From Liolophura sinensis (Eukaryota; Mollusca; Polyplacophora; Chitonida; Chitonidae): a DNA stretch of 60,000 bases. Shown here piece by piece: positions 1-26,700 of this stretch. The notes beneath the pieces were generated by a model that saw only the letters and a list, made by a program, of their open reading frames with translations, made no database searches and was not told where the DNA came from. Each line of letters starts with the position of its first letter. Position 1 is the stretch's first letter. The translations under genes and the position numbers were made by a program. The DNA is taken from positions 12,562,706 through 12,622,705 of the forward strand of contig NC_088296.1 in assembly GCF_032854445.1 (NCBI RefSeq), in the 5' to 3' direction.

Positions 1-313
1 TCCAAGAAGAACATCTTTGAAAGACATATGTGAGTATAAAGTGAATTCCAAGAAGAACATCTTTTGAAAGATCAGTCCCTTTGTATTTCAACACTGGAAC
101 ATTGGCCTTATTAGCAGATCTCACAAATAAATTCATACCAAAATGAATGAGATTAACATATATGTGGTATTAATAACTGATAGTTACTGTCTTCCATAGG
201 AGAAATAAACTGTTGCCATGGAAAGTGTTAGTTGGTTCAGATACTTGATGAGGTAACGGTAAACATTGGAGAGTGGAAAAGTTTTTATGTTGTGTCATTT
301 ATATGTTGTACAG
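1..313 (+). other. ILF2: ILF2 intron (upstream part cut by window edge)
   Basis: No exon is seen. Bases 1-25 recur at about 47-71 (tccaagaagaacatcttt), a 46-bp tandem duplication. Confidence 0.6.
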
Positions 314-15086
<14,773 letters not shown>

Positions 15087-15498
15087 GAATCAAAGACTTC
15101 TCTAAAACATCGGTGAATATCTGTTGGCTCGAATTGTAATATCTTTTGCACATCTTTAATCATTTGTCATCTAGCTAGCATTAAAATCTTTACACAGTTG
15201 TAAGAAGCAGTCTAACATTCCATGAAGACCGCTTGTCTTGGATTCCTCCACCCGTACCAAAATTACCAAGGTCATATAAATGAAAACAACAGTCCAATAA
15301 GTAATGAATGAATTTTGATAAGCTGATGGACATCTTCTTAAGTAAGTAAACCAATCAAATTTTGCACAAGCTTCAACTTTAAGTTCATTTACTGTAAATT
15401 CATATCGTAAACATTTCTGTAACAAGATAGTATCATCACACCTGACATCACCATAGATGAGAAAACAAACCAGTATCATCCAGTTCAAAGCTAGGATA

Positions 15499-15668
15499 TG
15501 ATTTATTGATTTATTTGATTGGTGTTTTACGCCAGACTCAAGAATATTTGACTTATCCAATGGTGGCCAGTATTATGGTGGGTGGAAACTGGGCAGAGCC
15601 CAGGGGAAAACCCACGAGCATCCGTAGGTTGTGGACAGACCTTCCCACTTATGGCCAGAGAGCAAGCT
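15499..15668 (-). mobile_element. SINE family A, 5' truncated
   Basis: Reverse copy with ttgattggtgttttacgcc and the conserved body, stopping near cttatggccagagag. Confidence 0.82.
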
Positions 15669-15751
15669 GTTTGAAGTTTTACTCATAATAGTTGGTCAGA
15701 CTTATTATTTTCTCACATTAATGTGATATTATTGTTATTTTTTTTTTCCAG

Positions 15752-15845
15752 GGAATTTGACGGAAAGTCAATCACATTGGCCACACAAGAGGACATCACA
15801 TCACAGATTTTGTTTCGTTTCATTTCGATTTTTGTCTTGTCATGA
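15752..15845 (+). CDS. Possible alternative ILF2 3' exon
   Basis: A strong acceptor (a long T tract, then ccag at 15748-15751) opens a phase-compatible frame. If the donor-like gtaaga at 15083 were used, the protein would continue GEFDGKSITLATQEDITSQ and end at TGA 15843-15845 after a hydrophobic stretch. The last residues look like translated UTR. Without transcripts, this is a candidate 3' UTR or alternative exon only. Confidence 0.3.
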
Positions 15846-16597
15846 AAGCCGTAGAGAAATTATGCCTGTTTTGATCTTTTGGGAAAAGTGTAAGAGACAT
15901 AAAGGCAAATATTTTGAAAGTTTTGTTTAAATTTAGACTGGCTGTGGAAGAAATACGAAGAGTATGGAAGGTTGTTAGGAGCAAATGATATTTTTCATTT
16001 CTTTGCTGTAGAATGTTATTGCTTACATTTTCATCACATTGTCTGTTATGTCAGTATGTGGTAAATCAATATCATTAAGAATAATAACTCACCCAACAAG
16101 AGGTGAAACTAAAGCCAGTTGGTTTTACAAGTAACAGGTCATATCACCTTTTTGTTAACAGAATGGATATTCCGCAGTTGCATTTGTAAGCCTATTATTT
16201 TCAGATATCAGATTTTTCCCACAGCTTCAGTTTTACTGAAATCCATTTTGTATGCATCCGTCTTAACTGTATCAGTAAATAATATGGCATTTTATTGTAT
16301 TGTTTTTTGATTATCACTGTGATAATGGAGAGCTAGATGTTCCACATCACAAGCAGAATGTCAACTCCCTGATGTGAAATTTCACTGTCTTGACACTGGA
16401 CTAAAAGGGATAGACGAACTGGTCCAGCCTGTCTTCGTGTCAGTACACTGTGACTGGTTGAGGTATAACCTTTGTGCAGTGAGGCAGCACTTCTGTCAGC
16501 ACTGGAATTTGTCTGCCGCAGAGAGAGAGATATTGAAAGGGTCAAAAGTATAGCAGGAATATGCTGAAACTTGAGGCCACCTCCAAGAGATAGAGGG
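15846..16597. other. Intergenic sequence after ILF2
   Basis: Possibly ILF2 3' UTR at its start. No gene is recognised. Confidence 0.45.
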
Positions 16598-16802
16598 CTA
16601 TACCGTATCAGTGTAATGGTTTGGGAGGGGCGGCTTACTTGACTTCGGTAAGGCGTCTCAGTGAAGCAGCACTAGATTAAAGAGCAGTGGAAATCCTGCA
16701 ACAAGAAGGCACATTACATGCACTCTAGGGAATCCTTTGTCGCCATATGACTGAAAAATTGTGAAGTACGACGTTAAACCCCAAGCTCACGCTCGCTCAC
16801 TC
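16598..16802 (+). mobile_element. SINE family B, 5' truncated
   Basis: Matches the 3' half of the full copy at 10147, including gtctcagtgaagcagcacta and the end ttaaaccccaagctcac. Confidence 0.85.
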
Positions 16803-17375
16803 GAAATCTTTATCAAATTGCACCAAATAAAATGGCACATAAAACTCCTGACACTATTTTGCAACAATTATTGAACAGAAACGAAAGTTTGACATAGGAT
16901 GGACCCATAATCGATATGCTATTCGTGAAAGCATGGGAACAAGATGCAAGAATCATATGCATGTTGGTATAAAGTTTTATTGATTGAATATACAAGTACC
17001 TTTAAGTGTACAATATAGGATGACTTGCAAACTCTGTCCTAGAAAATTAGCATGCCTTGCACTTTTGCACAGTTCAAATAAGCAAACATCTCAGGATTTC
17101 AGAAACACATATGAGTTATCAGATGATGGGAATGTTAGGCTTTAAAATGCAAGTATATCAAGGGCAATCATAACAATTACTTGAGAAATTCAATACACAT
17201 TGATTTTCCCGTAATTTTGGACAACATTTTTCATTAAATTTAGGTAACAGCAAGACCAGCTCCACAGTTAAACCACCAGTATGTAGAACTACACACACAT
17301 GTGCAGTGTTCAAATCCTCAACATGAGTCACAGCTGGACAAAGCGAAAAATTTGTTGGTTGGCGACAGAAATTCA
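16803..17375. other. Intergenic sequence
   Basis: AT-rich. No gene or repeat is recognised. Confidence 0.5.
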
Positions 17376-17389
17376 AACTGTGATTAGTT

Positions 17390-17614
17390 ATTTATTTATT
17401 TGATTGCTGTTTTACGCCGATATTTCATTTATACGACGGTGGTCAACATTATGGTTGGAGGAAACCGGGCACAGCCCGGGGGAAACCCACTAACATCCGC
17501 AGGTTGCTGGAAGACCTTCCCACTTACGGCCAGAGAGGAAGCCAGCATGAGCTGGACTTGAACTCACAGCGACCCCATTGATGAGAGGCTTCTGGGTCAT
17601 CACACTGCGCTAGC
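17390..17614 (-). mobile_element. SINE family A, nearly full
   Basis: Reverse copy lacking the outermost head. The perfect 14-bp duplication aactgtgattagtt is at 17376-17389 and 17615-17628. A short deletion removes the gtactcaag step. Confidence 0.9.
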
Positions 17615-17628
17615 AACTGTGATTAGTT

Positions 17629-18725
17629 TGTTTGCAACATAAAAGTGTTGACTTCAGTTTTTTTTTGTCTCAAATAGAGAAAAAAATACCACAAAATCAG
17701 CCCAAAAATTTGGCTGCACAAACATTATTGACGTCATCTTGCACTAAAGAGCAAACAATCATATTCTTCAAAACGATGTAGGTTTTGACTCATAATAGGC
17801 GCATGTAACTGCAAGATTGTCTTAGTTCAGACTTTTACATGAGGTTACAAAAGTCGCATCATTACTCTTTCAAAAAAAAAAATATACCCAACTTTCATCC
17901 AACAAACAAAAGAAAAACACATCGGCGGGATGGTGTAAGGTGCGCTTACCTTGCTCATTGACAAAATTCTTGGATCTCCATTTTGGAATCATTGAATATT
18001 AGTTTTAGTAATTAACAATTTTCACTTCTACAGTGACGGTCAGTTTCACCAACCTTTCCCACATGTCGTGTACAAATATGCACATGATATTGGTGTCAAC
18101 AAAGCTTAGTGTCACCAGGACAACCCGTCCAAGATTTGAACCCGCACTTTGTATGTCCTTGTCACTGAATGTTGAGGACGGTCTGCTTGTAGGTATACCT
18201 AAGGTGTATCTGAAGACGAGGGAAATGTTTCTTGGCTCACACTGGTTTATTGCGCCTCTAAAGCATTATAGCTGGACAACCCTGCACATCTGAAGTTCCA
18301 ATCATGTGCTAGCATTCAAAGTTAGATTTATCTATAGATATATATGTACAAAGCAAATATAAAGTTCGCCAAAACTTCTACACAGTAGAAATTATTGGCA
18401 CTTTTATGAAAGATTCAAACCTTATTTACCTCCACATGGCTTGTAAGTTAGGGGTATTTTCGTACAAAGAATCTGAAACAAATATGATGCAGTTGCAGAA
18501 ATACTTTAAAAAGAATTAGAATGCTTATCTATTAATCGAACCGACTAATCAACAGAGGACAATTAGCCAAGCCCAGAAGATGAATTTTGTAGGTGCTGTC
18601 TGCACTTTCATACACAAAAATGTATACCATGGCACAACTGCATTATTTTTCCACTACTGAACATTTGGCGTTTTCCAATGCTAAAAGCAGTTAACATCTG
18701 TTTAAAAAGCATGTACTACAAATTT
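17629..18725. other. Intergenic sequence
   Basis: About 1.1 kb without a convincing gene. The short ORFs lack splice or homology support. Confidence 0.5.
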
Positions 18726-18736
18726 CACATTACTTA

Positions 18737-18897
18737 TGATTTATTTGATTTATTTATTTGATTGGTGTTTTACGCCGTACTCAAGAATATTTCACTTATA
18801 CGACGGCGGCCAGCATTATGGTGGGTGGAAACCGAGTACAGCCCGGGGGAAACCCACGACCATCCGCAGGTTGCTGGCAGACCTTCCCACACACGGC
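18737..18897 (-). mobile_element. SINE family A, 5' truncated
   Basis: Reverse copy ending at cacggcc. The perfect duplication cacattactta at 18726-18736 and 18898-18908 shows that it was truncated on insertion. Confidence 0.9.
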
Positions 18898-18908
18898 CAC
18901 ATTACTTA

Positions 18909-19631
18909 CAGTGGACATGTATCACTGGCAAAAACTCAAGCAATGTGAAATGTAGTTTCTTTAAAAAGTAAAATAACTGACCTTTGCAGAAAATCATTAC
19001 ACAAGGAGTGTGGCACTTCAGTGACTAAAGGGCAGATACACCTGGCAAGTAGCCAAAAGGGCAGATGCACCTGGCAAGTAGCCAAAAGGGCTACCAACTC
19101 TTATACACCTCTGCTAAAAACAGAACAGTCTAGAGAATGATGTCACCGAGTATGGCCTCAAACCCGGGATATACAGAAAAGGTTGATATTGAATGCAGTT
19201 GTTTAACACTTTCGTTTTAAATAAGATGATCACATTCCATTTCAATCAAAGATGCTATTCTGGTATATACCGTGTATATAATAAAACAACTGTAGACTTT
19301 CCAACCGGTTCATAAAATCATGAGTGTGTGAACCTTACACAAACAATGTGAACCTTCCACACGATATCAAAACGGGACGTATGTAATTGTCTGTTGCTAT
19401 TGTCTTCCTCCCTGTATCAACCTTGTGGAAAGTTTATAATTGTATAATATATCAGCAAACACTGATTGACCCTTATTCATAAGAGACGATGGCAGTGTGG
19501 CAAACTGGTACAGTTTTGAACGTCTCTCTACAGACTGAGCATGACCAGTATAGGTAGCATTGAAAAATCTCTTGATTCTGATATTCAAATCTGCAGTCAT
19601 TTAAGCACCTAAACTCATTGTTCAATTCTAC
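18909..19631. other. Intergenic sequence
   Basis: A short imperfect tandem (cacctggcaagtagccaaaa) lies at about 19030-19090. Nothing else is recognised. Confidence 0.5.
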
Positions 19632-20055
19632 TCAAGTTTTGTTTTTTTTGGTCTTGGCTTCTTCAGAATTTTCAGGAATTTCTGCTTCTTCTTGGCCAGA
19701 AGTGGATTCCAAATCCTCTACAGAGTAGTCCCCCTTTAATCACTTCAGCTACATCCATTGCCATGGTGCAATCTGGGTAATGTCCTTGTGTACAGCCGCC
19801 AATTTGTTTGTCACCAGGTTTGGTGACAAACGTGTGTTTTTTTTGGAGTTCCTCAAATTTTGGTGTTGACATACCACATGATAAGTGTTGTGTCAAGTCT
19901 TTGATAATATTAGTCTCTGCAAATGTCAGGATAGGTGAATTACTGAACATCTACAAAAGCAGACACGGGGAGCTGATGCCGTCACCAAAGCAACCAGACA
20001 TGAACCCAGCTTTTACCAACAATGCCTTAGTAAGATTTTTGGAATATTCCCGAAC
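19632..20055 (-). pseudogene. Broken coding-like stretch, part resembling exon 18 of the zinc-finger gene
   Basis: On the - strand a frame reads REYSKNLTKALLVKAGFMSG onward, meets TAG at 19953-19951, and continues FSNSPILTFAETNIIKDLTQ to MAMDVAEVIK. A one-base shift in a run of five G (19730-19734) leads on to GDYSVEDLESTSGQEEAEIP and a stop at 19634-19632. The last part is close in DNA and frame to exon 18 (GDNDRGKLGSTSDPEVPEE, then SEIPENPEQ). I do not recognise the upstream part. A retrocopy or duplicated gene fragment is likely. A sequencing slip in the G run is possible. Confidence 0.4.
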
Positions 20056-20532
20056 TTCACATCAGATGTCTCATCAGAACTGAATACAAGTATCCATAAC
20101 AGCATGTATTAAAAAATAGAGACCTTCAGTTAGAAGTGCAAAGTTCAACATGTGACTTCAAACTAGAATAGGTAAACTACTTCAAGTTTGAAGTTACAAC
20201 TTTTAACTTCTAACTAAAGTTCTCGAATTTCCTCACTTAGTTTTCTACACGTTTTTGCCCATAAATGAAACGCTGTATACATGTACAAACAAAGTGGGAG
20301 CCGTATTTACAGGGTTAGCACTCGTGTTCTCCCCACATAACCTCGTGTGCATCTGAAAAAGTTGTCTTTGCATGTGTCCCCAAGTCGTGGCATTTACACA
20401 CTGGCAGGTCTCATGTTGTTACAAAGTTGACTTCTGCATCTAGTAACAAATGTCTTAAGCCATATATCTGGTCCAATGTTGTTTTTACGTTTCTGTTGTT
20501 TTGCTTTGGTTTATTTTTTTGCCACAGAATAA

Positions 20533-20785
20533 TCAATGGTAGTCCCGCCTTTGGTTACCATAGTAACCACCACTGCTACCACCATGACTCTGCCAGCCCC
20601 CATGACCTTGAGAGTCTTTACGATAACCCCTCTCCTGATGTCTGTTGTCATAATGTCTGTTGTCATGGTAACGATCTCTGTTACCATGACTACCATAATC
20701 GCGGTTGCCTTGGCCTCTGTCGCCATAGTGACTATAATCACGGCTGGAGTACCCTCTACTTTCATATCTGCCTGAGTTTCTATCG
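20533..20785 (-). CDS. Zinc-finger gene, exon 20 (C-terminus, R/G/Y-rich)
   Basis: Encodes RDRNSGRYESRGYSSRDYSH, then many GNRD, DNRH and GG steps, ending GGYYGNQRRDYH with TGA at 20535-20533. The composition resembles RNA-binding RG/YG tails. The acceptor is ttttgcag. On this strand an AATAAA occurs about 20 nt after the stop (20509-20514), which is close for a poly(A) signal, so the UTR may be longer. Confidence 0.85.
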
Positions 20786-23700
20786 CTGCAAAAAAGGAGA
20801 CAATAAAATGAAATTTAAAAAAAAAACAACAATAAAAAAAAACACAAAAAAAAAAAACAGATCCACAGTGCGATTTTCAAATAAAGTCACAATTTAAAAC
20901 CCAGTATAACATACAGATTAATGCAAATGAAGTTTAAATTATGATTCATTTGCATATGTATATTTGTAATTGGCAAAATATCACACATAAAGTATACAAT
21001 CATACATTTTTATTACTTTGAGGTTGCATAACCAAAATAGCACACCTTGACAAAACGTTAACCACCAGTTGGGCACTAGTTACTTCCAGAACTCGTGAAT
21101 TCAGGAGTCGCCTCAGATTTCACATACATGAACCTTGTTTTGCCTTTTAGCCACATTATAAGCCTGGGGTACAAGTTTCCAGGGGGCCTCCGTGGCTCAG
21201 TCGGTTAGCTCGCTAGCGCAACGTAATGACCCAGGAGCCTCTCAACAATGCGATCGCTGTGAGTTCAAGTCCAGTTCATGTTGGCTTCCTCTCTGGCCGT
21301 AAGTTGGAAGGTCTGCCAACAACCTACGGATGGTCGTGGGTTTCCCCCAAGCTTTGCCTGGTTTCCACCCACCATAATGCTGGTCGCCGTCGTATAAGTG
21401 AAACATTCTTGAGTATGGCGTAAAACACCAATCAAATAAATCAAATAAATATGTACAAGTTTCCATTTTCTCTAAGATGGCGTATCCCATAGACTGTTAA
21501 GAATTGCAGGTTAAAATCTGATTTAAAAACTTGCCAAGTACGTCAGAACAAAATGGCTGTGGCTGAGGTCTATTTAAATAATTAAAAAGACTATGCAGAA
21601 GACTGGAGTCAAAAAAAAAAAAAAGACCAGAACAAATCCCATTCCATTTGTGCTACTGTTTTAGAATAGCACTGTTATCAACCTTTTGTGTAAATTAATT
21701 TCTAAAATTTAGTAAGTGAGTCGTATTATAACTTCATCAAACTTTGCAAGATTATAACACCATGAATAGTAGAGCTACAAATGTGACAATTACTGAAAGA
21801 CAAATATTTCGGCTGTTCTTAACAATTTCCATGTCCTGCCAATCTCACCGATATTTGTCGTCCCTGTCCCGTCTGCTGCCATGGTGACCGTCATGACTCC
21901 TGTCTCTATGGTAACTGCCACTCCCACTGTGCCGTCTGTCAGACTGTAATGACAACATTGCTGTTTCTATATTCATTTGATTGGTGTTTGATGTCAAGCT
22001 CAAGATCACACGGATTATGGGAGTCCAGGATACCCAGATTACTCTCCCCCCGCCCCACCTATATATTAGTACACTGAAGAAGACAGACATAAATGCACAG
22101 AACAAAATAAGTCTTGGTGCTGGCTACATACAGGTCTGAAATACACAGTATTATACAAAACTGACCTGTGCTTGAAATTCATAAATACATAACCATAGCC
22201 AAAAATTAGATGTAGGACGCAGCGCAATGACCCAAAAGCCTCTCACCAATGCGGTCGCTGTGAGTTCAAGTCCAGCTCATGCTGGCTTCCTCTCTGGCCG
22301 TACGTGGGAAGGTCTGTCGCAACTTACGGATGGTCGTGGGTTTCCCCAGGGCTCTGCCCGGTTTCCACCCACCATAATGCTGGCCGCTGTCGTATAAGTG
22401 AAATATTCTTGAGTACGACGTAAAACACCAATCAAATAAAAAAATAAATAAATAGATATAGGAAACTACATGTAAGCTGTGACATACAGACTTTAACAGT
22501 ATACAGCAGGGGAGGAAGGGAAGTTCTCTGTCTGAGATACATGTATTGTGAGTCATCCTATCTGCTCGTCATGTAGCTTCTGTCGGAGATACATGCATTG
22601 TGAGTCATCCTATCTGCTCGTCATGTAGGTTCTCTGTCGGAGATGCATGTATTGTGAGTCATCCTATCTGCTCGTCATGTAGCTTCTCTGTGGGAGATAC
22701 ATGTATTGTGAGTCATCCTATCTGCTCGTCATGTAGCTTCTCTATCGGAGATACATGCATTGTGAGTCATCCTATCTGCTTGTCATGTAGGTTCTCTGTC
22801 GGAGATACATGTATTGTGAGTCATCCTATCTGCTCGTCATGTAGGTTCTGTGTCTGAGATACATGTATTGTGAGTCATCCTATCTGCTCGTCATGTAGGT
22901 TCTCTGTCGGAGATACATGTATTGTGAGTCATCCTATCTGCTCGTCATGTAGGTCCTCTGTCTGAAATACATGTATTGTGAGTCATCCTATCTGCTCGTC
23001 ATGTAGGTCCTCTGTCTGAGATAATGTATTGTGAGTCATCCTATCTGCTCGTCATGTAGGTCCTCTGTCTGAAATACATGTATTGTGAGTCATCCTATCT
23101 GCTCGTCATGTAGGTCCTCTGTCTGAAATACATGTATTGTGAGTCATCCTATCTGCTCGTCATGTAGGTCCTCTGTCTGAGATAATGTATTGTGAGTCAT
23201 CCTATCTGCTCGTCATGTAGGTCCTCTGTCTGAAATACATGTATTGTGAGTCATCCTATCTGCTCGTCATGTAGGTCCTCTGTCTGAAATACATGTATTG
23301 TGAGTCATCCTATCTGCTCGTCATGTAGGTTCTCTGTCTGAAATACATGTATTGTGAGTCATCCTATCTGCTCGTCATGTAGGTCCTCTGTCTGAAATAC
23401 ATGTATTGTGAGTCATCCTATCTGCTCGTCATGTAGGTCCTCTGTCTGAAATACATGTATTGTGAGTCATCCTATCTGCTCGTCATGTAGGTCCTCTGTC
23501 TGAGATAATGTATTGTGAGGCATCCTATCTGCTCGTCATGTAGGTCCTCTGTCTGAAATACATGTATTGTGAGTCATCCTATCTGCTCGTCATGTAGGTC
23601 CTCTGTCTGAAATACATGTATTGTGAGTCATCCTATCTGCTCGTCATGTAGGTTCTCTGTCTGAAATACATGTATTGTGAGTCATCCTATCTGCTCGTCA

Positions 23701-26700
23701 TGTAGGTCCTCTGTCTGAGATAATGTATTGTGAGGCATCCTATCTGCTCGTCATGTAGGTCCTCTGTCTGAAATACATGTATTGTGAGTCATCCTATCTG
23801 CTCGTCATGTAGGTCCTCTGTCTGAAATACATGTATTGTGAGTCATCCTATCTGCTCGTCATGTAGGTTCTCTGTCTGAAATACATGTATTGTGAGTCAT
23901 CCTATCTGCTCGTCATGTAGGTCCTCTGTCTGAAATACATGTATTGTGAGTCATCCTATCTGCTCGTCATGTAGGTCCTCTGTCTGAGATAATGTATTGT
24001 GAGTCATCCTATCTGCTCGTCATGTAGATTACTCAATGAGGACATACATGTACCCATAAGTTAAAAGTTACCAAAAAAAGTCATTAAGATCTTTATGCCC
24101 CAAGTAATTAAAAGAGAATAACCATGTCTGATAAGTGTATGTTCTTAAAGTACCTCCTCAGGCCAAGAACTTTCTAATGTCCACTCATACATGTAGGTGG
24201 AACTATGACAAGCTGTCTTTAACAAATATAAGACTACCTAAAAGGGCCCGCGAGTTCTGTTGAGCGGTTAGTGTCATCGATGGCCCTCAGACTGTGTGAG
24301 CTGGCGAACCTAGAAATTTGCTGTCCAAGAATACAATTTGCCACTGTGTACTAGCTTTATTAATAAATGCAACCGTAACACAGAATAAAATATCCCTATA
24401 TCTTGAGAAGACATGCTGATATCTTGAGAAGATAAGCTGATATCTTGAGAAGAGATGCTCGTACCTTGAGAAGATATGCTGATATCTTGAGAAGATATGC
24501 TGATATCTGACCTCAATAGTATAAGCTAATGTGATGCCCATTGAAAAGATTTGTGGCGTCATCATTACCAAATTTGCTTAAGCAAGTCATCGATACTCGA
24601 CATAGTACTTTACCTTGATCATAGCATATACAACCATGATCACTGCATATACAACCATGATCATTGCATATACAACCTTGATCATTCATACAACTGCATC
24701 CATCTAACATTACCTTATCATGGCTGGACCTAGAGTGATGCCTGTGATCAGAACTGCTGCTTCTGTTGTCAGATGCCTCAGAGCTTTCCCGTCGGGGGTG
24801 ATTTCCCTCTGAATTCCTCTTCTCTGACGAGACAACATGGGACTTATCAATTCTATTCTCAAAGTTATTCTGCCTTGGTTCCACAACACTTGGCTTTTCT
24901 CCTAAAGAACTGGGATTATCAGAAGTCTCTGGTTTTTGCTCAGGATTTTCAGGGATTTCTGATTCTTCTGGGACTTCTGGGTCAGAAGTGGATCCCAACT
25001 TCCCTCTGTCATTATCCCCGGTTAGTGACTTTTCAGACACCCCCGAGGCCATGGTTACTTCTTCAGGGACAGACTCAGTTTCCATGATATCTTCTTGTGC
25101 ATCCTCCTCAGTAATTTCCTCAGGTTCAGCATCTTTCTCAAATCCAATAGTTTCCTTCACTTCTTCAGTTTTTTCCTGACTTTGAGTTGTTTCTTCTTGG
25201 GCTTTTACACTTTCTTCTTCGGCTTGCACACCTTTTTTGGCTTGCACACCTTCTTTTTGCACATCTTTTTCGGCTTGCACACCTTCTGCCCCATCCTGCA
25301 CATTTTTTCCACCTTGTTCACTTTCTTCCACACCTTCTTCTTCCTCTTCTGTTCTATCTTTCTTTGTTTTGATTCTTTCTTCCACTTCTTCGGTTTCATT
25401 TTCTTCTGTCCTCTCCCCCTCTCCAACATTTTCTTCTCCATTCCCATCTTTCTTTGATCCTTTCATTCCACCGGTTTCCTCAACGGTTTCCTCCAAGGTT
25501 TCCTCAGCTTCACCACTTTCTGCTTCCATCTCCACATTTTGGTCCTCAGCCTCATGAACATCCCCATCTTTACGCTCTGAGATGTTTCCTGTTTCACCAT
25601 CCTTAACTGAAGAGGCTGGATTGGACACATCTTCATTACCCATGTCCTCAATTGTGACTTCCTCTTTTGAAGTAGAAGCATTCTTTTCCATGTCTTCTTT
25701 ATTTGATACCTGTTCAGAAATATATACAAAATAGAGTTTAGTTCAACTTGGGAGTTGTAACATCATCATAATTGTTTCCGGTTGTATCATGGCGGGCTGT
25801 AAGCGCTAACATAAGCGCTAACCTGCCTCATTTAAATGCTTAACCGAAGACACCAGCAGCTTCTGCTTGGTTAGTTTGAAATGTTTCTGATGTATCGGAC
25901 TCGCTGGGCAATTTTGAATCGCTTCCTGCAAAATGGTTCCCTGGTAAAACAGAATCTTAGAAGAGTCTTACACTATCGTTTGCTAGATTTGTCTCCCTTG
26001 ATGTACCAGCAGGGGGCACTTCTGAAGAAGCCACACCATCTTGTGATTCAGATTTGATTTTCTTTGACTTTGGTTTCCCAAAGTTAAGCTTGACAAGCAT
26101 CGTTCCACTTCTGCTTCGTCTGCTTTTTGACAACTTGGGGGATGTAGTAAAACGACCTGTAAAGTCGAAACAAAAGAAAAACCAGGTATAACATGAGCAG
26201 AAAAGCAGATAGAAACTTCTCAAACAGCAGGTCACGCGCCACCAGCAGGTCTCCACCAGCGGGTCACGCGCCACCAGCAGGTCTCCACCAGCGGGTCACG
26301 CGCCACCAGCAGGTCTCCACCAGCGGGTCACGCGCCTAGCTACAGTTTACCTGTTGAATAGATTGGTACTTCAGCTGAAAGTTTTCAAATTTTCATTGGT
26401 TTATACCATAAATGTATGTAAGATGGCATGTTTTCAGAGCTTGTTTAGTCAACACTGACACAAAGAGAACTTTTACACGCTGACAAACTTGGGCCAATTA
26501 CATTCCATCTCTACATTCAATTTAAAATACTCGTCTATCCAGAACCTATTTTTTAAAAATAAAGCATTGAAGTTGACAAACAGAGCCAGTAACTTCATGA
26601 TAAAATAAAATGAAGATTCATTCATCCAACCGTGTGTGTTCATAAGTGGTAACATTAAATAAGTAGCAAGATTAATTGAATCTGAATGTTTCACAAACAT

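Noticed and set aside
24513-24713. Extension of the Glu-rich exon to the in-frame stop (VMLDGCSCMNDQGCICNDHG onward)
   Set aside because: The Cys-rich end is the translated 21-bp intronic repeat. A consensus-like donor at 24713 and a phase-0 exon at 21943 with matching composition favour splicing.
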